A stretch of DNA of 53,297 bases from Sphingomonas sp. (GCF_013812825.1 NZ_JACCSU010000005.1:1-53297); one strand, 5' to 3'; numbered from the stretch's first letter, positions 43,203 to 52,020 are shown. Made by a program: numbers and translations. The notes: generated from the sequence alone by a model not told the origin.

Positions 43203-44927
43203 ATGGCAACCGTTGCCTCGCAGAACCACAAATATATGCTCGCCGCCGCGGGGGTCATCGCCATTGCCGCCGGGGCCTACGCGGTCGGCCGGGTCTATCC
43301 GCCGCTCGGGCCTTCCGCGGGCACGATCACGCCGGCCGAGCGCCACGTCGACAGTCAGCTTAGCGAGGGCGACGTCACCCTCGGCGATACTTCGGTCGCC
43401 CAGCTGATGCAGACCGATGCGTTCGAGGTGATGACCAAGGACCCGAACTTCCGCGCGCTTGCCAGGGATCCAGCGTTTGCGGCACTCGCGCAGAACCCAG
43501 CGGCGATGGCGGCGATGGCCGCCAACCCGGAAGCGTTCCAGGCGCTGGCGAGAAACCCGAGCGCCTTTGCTGCGATGGCCCGGGCGGCGCAGGCAAGTTC
43601 GGCCGCGGCACGCGACGCCAGTGCCCAGCAATCCGAAGCGCTTGCGGCCATGGCCATGCATTCCCGGGCATTCCAGACGCTTGCCGATCATCCGCAAGCC
43701 TTCCAGACGATGGCACGGCACCCGCAGGCTTTCGCGGCGCTTGCCGCGCATCCCGACGCGATGCAGGCGATTGCCGCCGACGCCGCGGCGTTCGCGAAAT
43801 ATGCGAACAATGCGCAGGAGTTCGCTGCCGACGCGCGCAACGCGGCGGCCGTCGCGTCCATGGCGCGTAACGCCGAGGCATTCCGAGCGCTCGCCGCCGA
43901 CGCCAGGGCGATGGAGGCGCTGACCAGCGACGCTGCCGCGTTCCAGGCAATGGCTCGCAACGCGCAGTCGTTTCAGGCGCTCGCCCGCAACGCGCAGGCG
44001 TTCCAGGACTCGGCCAACGCCCAGGCGTTCCAGGTGATGGCGCGCTACGCCCCGGCTTTTCGAACGCTGGCGGCCAGCGCGCCGATGCTTGCTGCAGCGG
44101 CGCGCCAAGCGGAGGCGCTCAGCTCGCAGCTGCGCAGCGCCAACGCGATGAACGCGCACGCGGCGGTGTCGATGGCGTTCAACGCCGAGGCCTTCAACGC
44201 CTTGGCGCTTCAGCCGCAGGCGTTCCAGGCCCTCGCCCAGCACCCGCAAGCTTTCGCGGCGCTCGCAGCGCATCAGAAAGCGTTCCACGCGATGGCATCG
44301 CAGCCCCAGGCGTTCGCCAGCTATGCACGCAATGCGCAGGCATTCGCGGCGGACGCCCGCAACCCCTCGGCGGTCGCCGCAATGGCCCGCAACGCGGACG
44401 CCTTCAAGGCGCTCGCGGCCGACTCGGCCGCTATGCAGACCATGGCCCGCGATGCCGCGGCATTCCAAGCTCTGGCGCGCAGCGCCCAGGCGTTCCAGGC
44501 ACTGGCTTCGAATGCGCAGCTTTTCAGGGCGGCGATGAACGAGCAGGCGCTGCAATCAATGGCGCGCAACGCCCAGGCGTTCCAGGCACTGGCCCGCAAT
44601 AGCAATGCGCTCGCCAGCGCCGCCCGCGCAGCGCAGGCGATTAACGCTACGGCCATGGCCGCGTCAATGGCCGCGCAGGGACGGGTCAACCCCGAAGCGA
44701 TGCAAGCGCTGGCGCAGCACCCGCAGGCGTTCGCCTCGATGGCGGCTCACCCACAGGCGTTCGCGGCGTTGGCCAGCCAACCCCAGGCGCTCGCCGCCTT
44801 TGCCCGCAACGCGCAGGCTTTTCAGGCGCTGGGGCGCCAGCCGGCATTTCAGGCGCTAGCGCTCAACCCGTCCTTCGCGGCGGCGATGCAAAGCCGGGGC
44901 TTCGCGGAAGCGATCAACGCGCGTTAG
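43203..44927 (+). CDS. membrane-anchored decapeptide-repeat protein (about 45 repeats)
   Basis: A 574-residue protein of unknown function. An N-terminal helix (about 12-32, 'YMLAAAGVIAIAAGAYAVG') anchors or exports it. From about residue 70 to the end the chain consists of near-tandem 10-residue repeats, consensus [N/H/D]-[P/A]-Q-A-F-Q-A-[L/M]-A-R. The repeat start (Asn/Asp/His then Pro or Ala) looks like a helix N-cap and Phe/Leu/Met recur at fixed positions, suggesting a solenoid of very short helices. About ten repeats (residues 173-270) recur at 347-445, evidence of block duplication. ATG 43203 has GAGGGGGGAAA upstream. It begins a three-gene set with two protease-type genes. I recognise no named family. 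Confidence 0.8.
   Translation: MATVASQNHKYMLAAAGVIAIAAGAYAVGRVYPPLGPSAGTITPAERHVDSQLSEGDVTLGDTSVAQLMQTDAFEVMTKDPNFRALARDPAFAALAQNPAAMAAMAANPEAFQALARNPSAFAAMARAAQASSAAARDASAQQSEALAAMAMHSRAFQTLADHPQAFQTMARHPQAFAALAAHPDAMQAIAADAAAFAKYANNAQEFAADARNAAAVASMARNAEAFRALAADARAMEALTSDAAAFQAMARNAQSFQALARNAQAFQDSANAQAFQVMARYAPAFRTLAASAPMLAAAARQAEALSSQLRSANAMNAHAAVSMAFNAEAFNALALQPQAFQALAQHPQAFAALAAHQKAFHAMASQPQAFASYARNAQAFAADARNPSAVAAMARNADAFKALAADSAAMQTMARDAAAFQALARSAQAFQALASNAQLFRAAMNEQALQSMARNAQAFQALARNSNALASAARAAQAINATAMAASMAAQGRVNPEAMQALAQHPQAFASMAAHPQAFAALASQPQALAAFARNAQAFQALGRQPAFQALALNPSFAAAMQSRGFAEAINAR
43719..44541 (+). repeat. block duplication within the decapeptide-repeat gene
   Basis: The block starting at 43719 (HPQAFAALAA) and the one starting at 44241 (same ten residues) stay aligned for ten repeats. 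Matching units include NAQEFAADAR/NAQAFAADAR, NAEAFRALAA/NADAFKALAA and DAAAFQAMAR/DAAAFQALAR. The offset is 522 bases (174 residues). Nucleotide identity is high but not perfect, so the duplication is not very recent. Confidence 0.75.
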
Positions 44928-44957
44928 CCACGAGCGGCGTCGGGCACCGGGGGGGAC

Positions 44958-47900
44958 ATGATTGGCGTTAGTGGGCGGCCATGCCTGGCGATCACGGGCC
45001 TGGCTGCCGCACTGCTCGTCAGCGCGTCTGCAGCCGTGGCGCAGGAGCAAACGGATCCGCCGCCTGTGCAGCCCGACACCACGACCGTTGTAGAGCCGAT
45101 CGGTCAGCCGGATTCGCCGCCCGAGGAACCGACGCCACCCAGCCCGGCGCCGGAAGGGCCGGAGCATGTGCCGCCCCACGCCGGCGGCATAGATCTGTCG
45201 ACGCTCGAGACCAGCAATCTTTCGCTGCTCTACTTCGATCCCGCCCAGACCTACCTGACCCCGTACATCGCGCGCGCCTTCGAAAACGCGATCGAGTTCC
45301 ACAAGCGGAAGTTCGAATGGACCCCCTGGGACCGGGCGACCGTGCTGCTCAAGGATTTCGGGGATTACGGAAACGCGGCCGCGCGCTCATCGCCGAACAA
45401 CGCGGTGCTGTTCGACGTCGCTCCGCTTAGCCAGTCGATGGAGACCTTCACTCCTGGAGAGCGATTCTTCACGCTGACCAACCATGAGCTCGCGCACGTC
45501 GCGACGATGGACGTGTGGAACCGTCGCGATGCGCGTTGGCGCAAGTTCCTGCGCGGCAAGCCAATGCCGATTCAGGAGCATCCGGTCTCGATAGCGTACA
45601 ATTTCCTGGCCACTCCGCGGAACAGCGTTCCGCGCTGGTACCTGGAGGGCAGCGCGGTTTTTTTCGAGACGTGGATGGCGGGCGGCCTTGGTCGGGCGCA
45701 GGGCGCCTATGACGAAATGGTGTTCCGCGCGAAGGTGCGCGACGGCGACAAATTCTACTCGCCGCTCGGACTCGAGTCCGAGGGCACCGCCGTCGACTTC
45801 CAGGTCGGAGTCAACGACTATCTCTACGGCACCCGCTTCTTCTCTTATCTCGCGCTGACCTATGGCCCCGAGCGGACGCTCGAATGGCTCAAGCGCGGCG
45901 AAGGCAGCGCGGCTTTTTATTCGAACCAGTTCCGCCGGGTGTTTGGCCGTCGGCTCGACGATGTCTGGGATGACTGGATCGGCTTTGAGAAGGTTTACCA
46001 GAAGCGCAATCTCGCCAAGCTCAGCCAATACCCGCTGACCGAGGCTGTCGCGCTGTCGCCGCGCGCGCTGGGCTCGATTTCACGCGGTTTTGTCGACCCG
46101 AAAACCAACAGCCTCGTCGCTGCCTTCCGCTATCCCGGGACGATCGGCTTCGTCGGAACGCTATCACTCGCCGACGGCAAGCTGCGCAAGCTTCGGGAAA
46201 TCAAGGGCATGATGCTCTACAAGGTCACCAGCCTGACCTTCGACCCCGCGGCGCGCAAAGCCTATTACACCGAGGACAATTACGCGTTCCGCGACCTCGT
46301 CGAGGTCGACGTCGACACCGGTCGGAAGCGGATGCTGATCCGCGACGCGCGAATCGGCGACCTGGTCCTGCACCCCAGGGACAAGTCAATTTGGGGCATT
46401 CGCCACCAGAACGGGTTTGCGACGATCGTCCGGATCCCGCCGCCCTATGCGGGTTTCAATCAGATCCATACTTTTGACTACGGCCAGACTCCATTCGACC
46501 TCGATATCTCCCCCGACGGGTCGCTCGCCACCGCCTCGTTCGGCGAAATCAGCGGCAAGCAGACGGTGCGCGTGTGGAAGATGGACACGCTTGCGGCGGG
46601 CGGTGGCGCCGAGGAGGTCGCCCGGCTCGAGCTGGCGCCGTCGACCCCCGAAAGCTTCGTCTTCTCGTCCGACGGCAAGAGCCTATACGGAACCGCCTAT
46701 TATACCGGTGTGTCCAACGTCTTCCGCTTCGACATCGCGAGCCAGAAATTTGATGTCGTCAGCAATGCCTCGACCGGTTTTTTCCGGCCGATGCCGCAGC
46801 CTGATGGTTCGCTGATCGTCTATGAATATACCGGCGAGGGGCTGACACCGGCGCGGATGCAACCGCAAGTCCGCGAAGATCTCGGCACGATCGACTTTCT
46901 TGGCGCCAAGGTGATCGCAGCGCATCCGCAGCTCAAGCAATGGGGTGTCGGTTCGCCCGCGCGAGTCCCACTCGACCAGCTTGTCACCGAGCGCGGCAAG
47001 TACCGACCGGGTAAGCGGATGAGGTGGGCGGCCGCCTACCCAGTCGTCGAAGGCTACCAGGGCTCGCTCGCGCCAGGCTATTATTTTCACTTCGAGGACC
47101 CGATGCAGTTCCACCAGCTGAATGCGACGATCAGCGTCTCGCCCTTCGGACGGATGCGAACGCGTGACCGGCTGCACGCCGAGCTCGAGTATAAGACGCT
47201 CGACTGGCGCCTGCGCTATTTGCACAACGATGCCGACTTCTATGACCTCCTGGGACCGGTTGAGCGAAGCCGCCGGGGCGACGTCCTTGTCGCCGAATAC
47301 AAGAAGACACGCATCTATGATCCGCCGCGGCAGCTCGATTTCTTTGGGTCAGCGGCCGCCTATTTCGGGCTCGAGCAATTGCCCAGCGCACAGAACATCG
47401 CCAGCCCCAAGAACATCCTCTCGCTCGAGGCCGGCGCCCGTTACACCAACACCCGCAAGTCGTTGGGGGGAGTCGATCACGAGAAGGGCATCGCTTGGCG
47501 CGCCATGGGCAATCTCGACTTCGCCAAGGGAGAAACCTTCCCGAAAATCAGCGGCGGAATCGACTATGGAGTCCCGCTTCCGATCCCGAACAGTTCCATC
47601 TGGGTCTATGCCCACGCCGGCAACGCCTGGGGGCAGCGCTTTCACCCGCTGGCCAGCTTTTACTTCGGAGCGTTCCGCAACAACTACATCGATAACCGGC
47701 CCGAGAAGCGCTACCGGGAGGTCGAGAGCTTCCCCGGCTTCGATCTCAACCAGATCAGCGCTCGCCGCTTCGCCAAGCTGACGGGGGAAGTGAACTTGCC
47801 GCCGCTTCGCTTCGCGGAGATCGGCACTCCCAGCTTCTATCTCAGCTATGCCCGCCCGGCGGTGTTCGCCGGGGCGATGGCGACCCGGGCGCCGGATGGG

Positions 47901-48056
47901 CGGTCGCATCGCTATTTCAATCTCGGGGGGCAGCTCGATCTCAACTTCACGGTCGCCCTGCGTTTGCCGATGGTGCTGTCGCTCGGCGCCGCTGGCGGGT
48001 TTGAGGATGGCGATTACCAGAAGACCGAACTGCTCGCCTCGCTGAAAATCATGTAA
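44958..48056 (+). CDS. secreted MA-type metallopeptidase / beta-propeller / outer-membrane barrel fusion
   Basis: A 1032-residue protein. Signal peptide 1-28; Pro-rich linker 30-75; a gluzincin peptidase domain (about 85-350) with zinc motif HELAH (His176, Glu177, His180) and third ligand Glu230 in 'PRWYLEGSAVFFE', matching the Peptidase_MA pattern. About 370-690 is a TolB/WD40-like propeller ('DLDISPDGSLATASFG', 'FVFSSDGKSLYG'). About 690-1032 is a beta-rich part resembling outer-membrane surface-antigen barrels. It should sit in the outer membrane with the protease facing one side. It begins 30 bases after the decapeptide-repeat gene and ends 11 bases before prsW. Substrate is unknown. Confidence 0.82.
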   Translation: MIGVSGRPCLAITGLAAALLVSASAAVAQEQTDPPPVQPDTTTVVEPIGQPDSPPEEPTPPSPAPEGPEHVPPHAGGIDLSTLETSNLSLLYFDPAQTYLTPYIARAFENAIEFHKRKFEWTPWDRATVLLKDFGDYGNAAARSSPNNAVLFDVAPLSQSMETFTPGERFFTLTNHELAHVATMDVWNRRDARWRKFLRGKPMPIQEHPVSIAYNFLATPRNSVPRWYLEGSAVFFETWMAGGLGRAQGAYDEMVFRAKVRDGDKFYSPLGLESEGTAVDFQVGVNDYLYGTRFFSYLALTYGPERTLEWLKRGEGSAAFYSNQFRRVFGRRLDDVWDDWIGFEKVYQKRNLAKLSQYPLTEAVALSPRALGSISRGFVDPKTNSLVAAFRYPGTIGFVGTLSLADGKLRKLREIKGMMLYKVTSLTFDPAARKAYYTEDNYAFRDLVEVDVDTGRKRMLIRDARIGDLVLHPRDKSIWGIRHQNGFATIVRIPPPYAGFNQIHTFDYGQTPFDLDISPDGSLATASFGEISGKQTVRVWKMDTLAAGGGAEEVARLELAPSTPESFVFSSDGKSLYGTAYYTGVSNVFRFDIASQKFDVVSNASTGFFRPMPQPDGSLIVYEYTGEGLTPARMQPQVREDLGTIDFLGAKVIAAHPQLKQWGVGSPARVPLDQLVTERGKYRPGKRMRWAAAYPVVEGYQGSLAPGYYFHFEDPMQFHQLNATISVSPFGRMRTRDRLHAELEYKTLDWRLRYLHNDADFYDLLGPVERSRRGDVLVAEYKKTRIYDPPRQLDFFGSAAAYFGLEQLPSAQNIASPKNILSLEAGARYTNTRKSLGGVDHEKGIAWRAMGNLDFAKGETFPKISGGIDYGVPLPIPNSSIWVYAHAGNAWGQRFHPLASFYFGAFRNNYIDNRPEKRYREVESFPGFDLNQISARRFAKLTGEVNLPPLRFAEIGTPSFYLSYARPAVFAGAMATRAPDGRSHRYFNLGGQLDLNFTVALRLPMVLSLGAAGGFEDGDYQKTELLASLKIM

Positions 48057-48067
48057 GCAATCGTCGG

Positions 48068-49123
48068 ATGGTTGTCGGCGAAATCATCGACTGGTCCGTC
48101 GCGATCACTCCAGTGCTGCTGATGGTCGCGCTGTTCATCTGGCTCGACGTGTTCAAGCTGATGACGTTCACGGAGACGATGGTTCTGCTGATGCTCGGCG
48201 GGCTGGCGGCGCTCGTCGCCTATCCAATCAGCGGCCGGATGCTCGATACTCTACCGATCGGCTTTTCGACCTACAGCCGGTTCGTCGCCCCGTGGATCGA
48301 AGAGGCGCTGAAGGGGCTGGTGATCGTCGCCCTTTTTGCAGTCAACCGCATCGGTTTCAAACTGGACGCAGTGATCTCGGGCTTTGCCGTCGGCGCCGGT
48401 TTCTCGGTCGTCGAGAATATCGTTTATCTGACGCGATTCCCCGAACTGGGCATGAACGTCTGGCTGGTGCGCGGCCTCGGGACCGCGGTGATGCATGGCA
48501 CGACTCTCGCGATCCTGGCCGCGATCGCCCACGAGCTTGCCGAGCGCGAAACTCGCGGCGCGGCCGGCGATTACGGCTTCAATCCGCTGTGGTTTTTGCC
48601 AGGCTTCCTAGCGGCCGTGGCCATCCACACGCTTTTCAATCAGTTCCCGGATCGGCCGCTACTGGCGATGATGGGCACGATCCTGCTGGCTCCTTTCGCC
48701 CTGCTCGCGATCCTGCATTTGGGTGCACGCGAAGCGCAGCATTGGCTCGAGAGCGAGCGGGAGGTTCATCGCGCGATGCTTGAAACCCTCCGGGCCGGCG
48801 GCTTCCCCCAGGATGCCGCGGGCCGACGCATTGCCGCGCTCGCTGCTCGCCTTGGACCTGACGCATCCCGGCAAATGCGTGATTACTGGGAACTCCAGGC
48901 ATGGCTAGTGCTCAAAGCCGAGGAAATTCTCGGCGGACAGCCGCAGGACGCCGAGCCGTGCACCGCTGCGGATATCGCTTCGCAGTTCGAGCGGCTCGCC
49001 GCACTCAAGCGAAAACTTGGTCCCACCATGCTTGCCACGCTGCTCCCGCTATTGCCGTTCAGCCGGAACGATTATTGGGAAATCGCGCAGCTCAAGGAGC
49101 GCCTTGAAGCAGGCAGGATTTAA
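48068..49123 (+). CDS. PrsW-family intramembrane protease
   Basis: A 351-residue inner-membrane protein. PrsW motifs are in place: 'APWIEEALKGL' (Glu-Glu), 'GFAVGAGFSVVENIVYL' (Glu-Asn) and 'GTAVMHGTTLAI' (His). A later 'VAIHTLFNQ' supplies the fourth motif. Relatives cut membrane anti-sigma factors in regulated proteolysis. The C-terminal third (about 225-351) is a hydrophilic helical domain of unknown role. It is the last gene of the trio with the decapeptide-repeat protein and the metallopeptidase. The membrane-anchored repeat protein could be its substrate, but that is inference. Confidence 0.87.
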   Translation: MVVGEIIDWSVAITPVLLMVALFIWLDVFKLMTFTETMVLLMLGGLAALVAYPISGRMLDTLPIGFSTYSRFVAPWIEEALKGLVIVALFAVNRIGFKLDAVISGFAVGAGFSVVENIVYLTRFPELGMNVWLVRGLGTAVMHGTTLAILAAIAHELAERETRGAAGDYGFNPLWFLPGFLAAVAIHTLFNQFPDRPLLAMMGTILLAPFALLAILHLGAREAQHWLESEREVHRAMLETLRAGGFPQDAAGRRIAALAARLGPDASRQMRDYWELQAWLVLKAEEILGGQPQDAEPCTAADIASQFERLAALKRKLGPTMLATLLPLLPFSRNDYWEIAQLKERLEAGRI

Positions 49124-49282
49124 ATGTCTGCTCTTCAGCGAATGAAAAGGCGCCTGCTGTGACCCCCCGCTTCGCGCGCTGAGAGGAACAGGGGCTCGAT
49201 AGTCAGCTACCCGCCGGCACTTGGGCGGTCTCGTCATCACAGGTCAGTGGCGATACAAGCTGCGCAAGGGGCAGTGTAGCGA

Positions 49283-50872
49283 ATGGCGGACGTTTTTCTC
49301 TCATACGCGCGAGCGACCGTGGCCGCGGCAAAACGGGTTGCCGCTGGGCTGCAGTCCGCAGGCTTTTCTGTCTGGTTCGACGAAGACCTCCCAACCCATC
49401 GCGCTTATTCAGATGTGATCGAGGAGCAGCTCGATACTGCCCTGGCAGTGCTTGTGCTCTGGTCGGACGCGGCAGTGCGCTCGCAGTGGGTTCGATCCGA
49501 AGCGAACCGCGCACGCGAAAGCGGACGGCTGGTCCAGGCCCGGCTCGACGACACGCGCCTGCCGATGCCATTCGATCAGATCCAATGCGCGGATCTTCGC
49601 AAATGGTCGGACGATCAGCAGGCCTTGGGTTGGCAGCGCACTCTCCACAGCATCGGCGCACTTGCGAACCGGGAGGCGCAATGCACCGACCCGGCCTCAG
49701 CACAAACCGCCCCGCGGCTCATCAATCGCCGAGGCGTGTTAATGGCCGCCGGAGCGGGCACTGTCGTGCTCGGAGGGGTCGCCGCATGGCAGATTCACAG
49801 CAGGCCGCAGGAATCAGGTGAAGCTAAACTGCTACTACAAAAAGGGCTCGATGCACTCCAGAGCAACGACGCCCTTGATACCGCCGATCGCGGCTCGAGC
49901 CTCCAAGCGATCGCGCTCCTTACCGATGCGACGAAAGCCAACCCCCACTCCGCGATGGCTTGGGGCGGCCTGGCAATGGCCTATGCTGCTCGCAAGAAGT
50001 CCGTGCCGCTGAGCGAGCGGGCCGGCCTGGATTCCCGAGCCCGATCGGCCGCCAAGACCGCACTCAATCTCGACGCTCACGAGCCGCGCGCTCTTGGTGC
50101 GCTGCTAATGCTGCATCCGGCGCATCGGAACTGGTTGGCCGCCGAGCACGCGGCGCGCAAGACACTGCAAGAACACCCTCCAGCGCCTATTTTACTTTTC
50201 ATATTGTCAGACGTGCTTGGACATGTGGGGCGGTGGCGCGATGCCACCGAAGTGTCGAAGAAGTTCGATCGCAAGAAGTTTCTGATCCCGGGTGCAGACC
50301 GGAAGGTCATCATCAACCTTTGGTGTTCCGGCGACCTCCAGCGTGCAGACGACGCCCTTGAGATCGCCGTGCAGCACTGGCCGCAACATCCGCAGATTTG
50401 GCGCATACGGCTGGCCTACCTGATGTACAGTGGCCGTCCGTCGGAAGCTCTGCAGATCTTGCGGAATGAGTCTGAACGACCGCCGGAACTCACGGCCGAC
50501 TTCGTAAAGACGGTCACCGCCACCGCCGAGAGCTTGGCAAGCCAGCGCGACCGCAGGTCGGCCATCGAAACCAACTTGGCTTTCTTGAAAACAGACCCCT
50601 CTAAGCCTCACCAAATAGCTCAAGCCTGCGCAGCTCTTGGTGGGAAGGACGAGGCCATCAAGATCCTTCGAGGATACTATTTCGCGGAAGGTGAATGGGC
50701 TGCGGTTGCTCCCCCGGGCGGCGATCAAGACCGCATCACAAGCCCGCTGTTTCAGCCGCCAATGGCTAGCTTATGGAATGATCGAACTTTCACTCAGTTG
50801 ATCGAAGAAATTGGGCTGAATGCCTATTGGCGCCGTTCGGGAACGAAGCCGGATTATCAACGCAGAGCGTGA
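49283..50872 (+). CDS. TIR domain - transmembrane - TPR protein
   Basis: A 529-residue protein. TIR domain at 1-125: 'DVFLSYARATVAAAKRVAAGLQSAGFSVWFDEDL', then 'LVLWSDAAVRSQWVRSEANRA', where the Glu in W-V-x-x-E is the catalytic position of NAD-cleaving TIR domains. A single helix (about 150-172, 'GVLMAAGAGTVVLGGVAAWQI') anchors it, followed by TPR-like helices (about 180-480). Such TIR-TPR proteins occur singly in sphingomonads; an NADase or a scaffold role are both possible. It lies 159 bases after prsW, in a spacer where I see no element. No known defence gene accompanies it. Confidence 0.85.
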   Translation: MADVFLSYARATVAAAKRVAAGLQSAGFSVWFDEDLPTHRAYSDVIEEQLDTALAVLVLWSDAAVRSQWVRSEANRARESGRLVQARLDDTRLPMPFDQIQCADLRKWSDDQQALGWQRTLHSIGALANREAQCTDPASAQTAPRLINRRGVLMAAGAGTVVLGGVAAWQIHSRPQESGEAKLLLQKGLDALQSNDALDTADRGSSLQAIALLTDATKANPHSAMAWGGLAMAYAARKKSVPLSERAGLDSRARSAAKTALNLDAHEPRALGALLMLHPAHRNWLAAEHAARKTLQEHPPAPILLFILSDVLGHVGRWRDATEVSKKFDRKKFLIPGADRKVIINLWCSGDLQRADDALEIAVQHWPQHPQIWRIRLAYLMYSGRPSEALQILRNESERPPELTADFVKTVTATAESLASQRDRRSAIETNLAFLKTDPSKPHQIAQACAALGGKDEAIKILRGYYFAEGEWAAVAPPGGDQDRITSPLFQPPMASLWNDRTFTQLIEEIGLNAYWRRSGTKPDYQRRA

Positions 50873-50888
50873 AGCAATACCTGACCAA

Positions 50889-51152
50889 CTAGGATCGGGC
50901 GCTCCTGTTTTTCCGCCAAATTGCCAGCAGGATCACGACAAACGCCGCCAGGCGGAACAGGTAAAGCCCGCTTCGCTCTTCCGCCGGCACATCGGCAAAG
51001 GCGAGGAGCGCTTGCCCCAGTCCGAGAAGCCAGAAGGCCAGCGTGAAGGCGAGGAACAGCTCGTCCCCGGTCTTCTTCCAGAACCGCAGGAAGAACAATC
51101 CCGCGACCCAGAAGCCCATCACGATGGCGCCGGAGATGAAGGAAAGCAGCAT
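50889..51152 (-). CDS. DUF5985-like small membrane protein (second of pair)
   Basis: An 87-residue protein with three hydrophobic helices ('LLSFISGAIVMGFWVAGLFFLRFW', 'LFLAFTLAFWLLGLGQALLAF', 'LYLFRLAAFVVILLAIW'). It starts 1 base after the stop of the preceding similar gene. Paired proteins of this size are common in sphingomonads (DUF5985). Function unknown; a heteromeric membrane complex is a guess. Confidence 0.72.
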   Translation of the reverse strand: MLLSFISGAIVMGFWVAGLFFLRFWKKTGDELFLAFTLAFWLLGLGQALLAFADVPAEERSGLYLFRLAAFVVILLAIWRKNRSARS

Positions 51153-51153
51153 C

Positions 51154-51426
51154 CTAATTATCCAGGTCCCATACGAAGCCAAACAGCAGCACCAGGATGG
51201 CGGCCAATGAAAAGCCTTGCCGAACCGTCGCGAGATTGACAGCGGGGAGCACGAGAAGGTCAAGAATCAGGGCGAGATTATTGGCTGCGAGCAACCCGAA
51301 ACACAGTGCGCTCCACAGCAGCAGTCGAGCGGCGGTTCGCAAATAGTTCCGGGCCAACAGATATGCGCAGGCCGTGCTGGTGACAAAGCACAGGACGTAG
51401 ACGGCGGCAGGGAACGCCGGCGACAC
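51154..51426 (-). CDS. DUF5985-like small membrane protein (first of pair)
   Basis: A 90-residue protein with three hydrophobic helices; the core 'CAYLLARNYLRTAARLLLWSALCFGLLAANNLALILDL' carries the RLLLWSA-LCF pattern typical of the pair. GTG start at 51426 shares one base with the stop of the winged-helix gene (TAGTG), so these three genes form a tight operon. Confidence 0.75.
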   Translation of the reverse strand: MSPAFPAAVYVLCFVTSTACAYLLARNYLRTAARLLLWSALCFGLLAANNLALILDLLVLPAVNLATVRQGFSLAAILVLLFGFVWDLDN

Positions 51427-51791
51427 TATTCGCTCCCTAGCCGGAAGGAATCGGCAAAGGCCGAGATGCCGGTCGAGGAAACGATCATTCGGCGCACGGC
51501 ATCCGGTTTCTTGGCGTAGAGCGCTTCCGTCTGGTCGACCAACTGGCGCAAATCAGCCGAGGCGGGCGAATAGCGTGCACTGCCATCGTTCTCCAAAACA
51601 ATGAGACCCTCCGCTTGTAGAGTGTCCAGGCCCTTCGTGACTACCAGATCGCTCGCCCGCAGAGCTTCCACCAATGACTCCCGCCGCCACGCCGTCGACG
51701 GATCGTTCTTGAGGAACAACAGAATCTCCAATGCCCACACGGAGCGGAAATTGTCGCCGATGAAGGCTGCAAGGTCCGCGTTGGCCGGCAT
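51426..51791 (-). CDS. winged-helix DNA-binding protein heading the DUF5985 operon
   Basis: A 121-residue protein. 'SVWALEILLFLKNDPSTAWRRESLVEALRASDLVVTKGLDTLQAEGLIVLENDGSARYSP' reads as a winged helix-turn-helix with wing. The C-terminal third is helical. It is probably a regulator or a DNA-linked sensor for the two membrane proteins encoded next. ATG 51791. The upstream 229-base spacer separates it from the divergent poly-HAMP kinase gene; I see no clear promoter there. Confidence 0.7.
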   Translation of the reverse strand: MPANADLAAFIGDNFRSVWALEILLFLKNDPSTAWRRESLVEALRASDLVVTKGLDTLQAEGLIVLENDGSARYSPASADLRQLVDQTEALYAKKPDAVRRMIVSSTGISAFADSFRLGSE

Positions 51792-52020
51792 CGTGGGTGC
51801 TTCTAGCCACTAGGTTCCCGGTGGCAACCTCGGGTCGCATATGGCGGTAGCCGGAGTGGCCCGCACGGCTAGCTGCCCATGGATCCGGAGATGCCATGCC
51901 GCCGCCAACGCCTTTTTAATTGTTTTTCAAGGCGCAACATTGCACTTTGGAGGCGGCCCGGGGGCGCGTAAGTAAAGGCGATGGCCCCGAAAGGGTCGTC
52001 GGCTGCAAGGAGTGCGTCCC

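Noticed and set aside
43700-44900. Regular short DNA repeats that could suggest a CRISPR array or minisatellite
   Set aside because: The period is 30 bases with no unique spacers, and the repeats keep one reading frame with codon-level variation. They encode the decapeptides.
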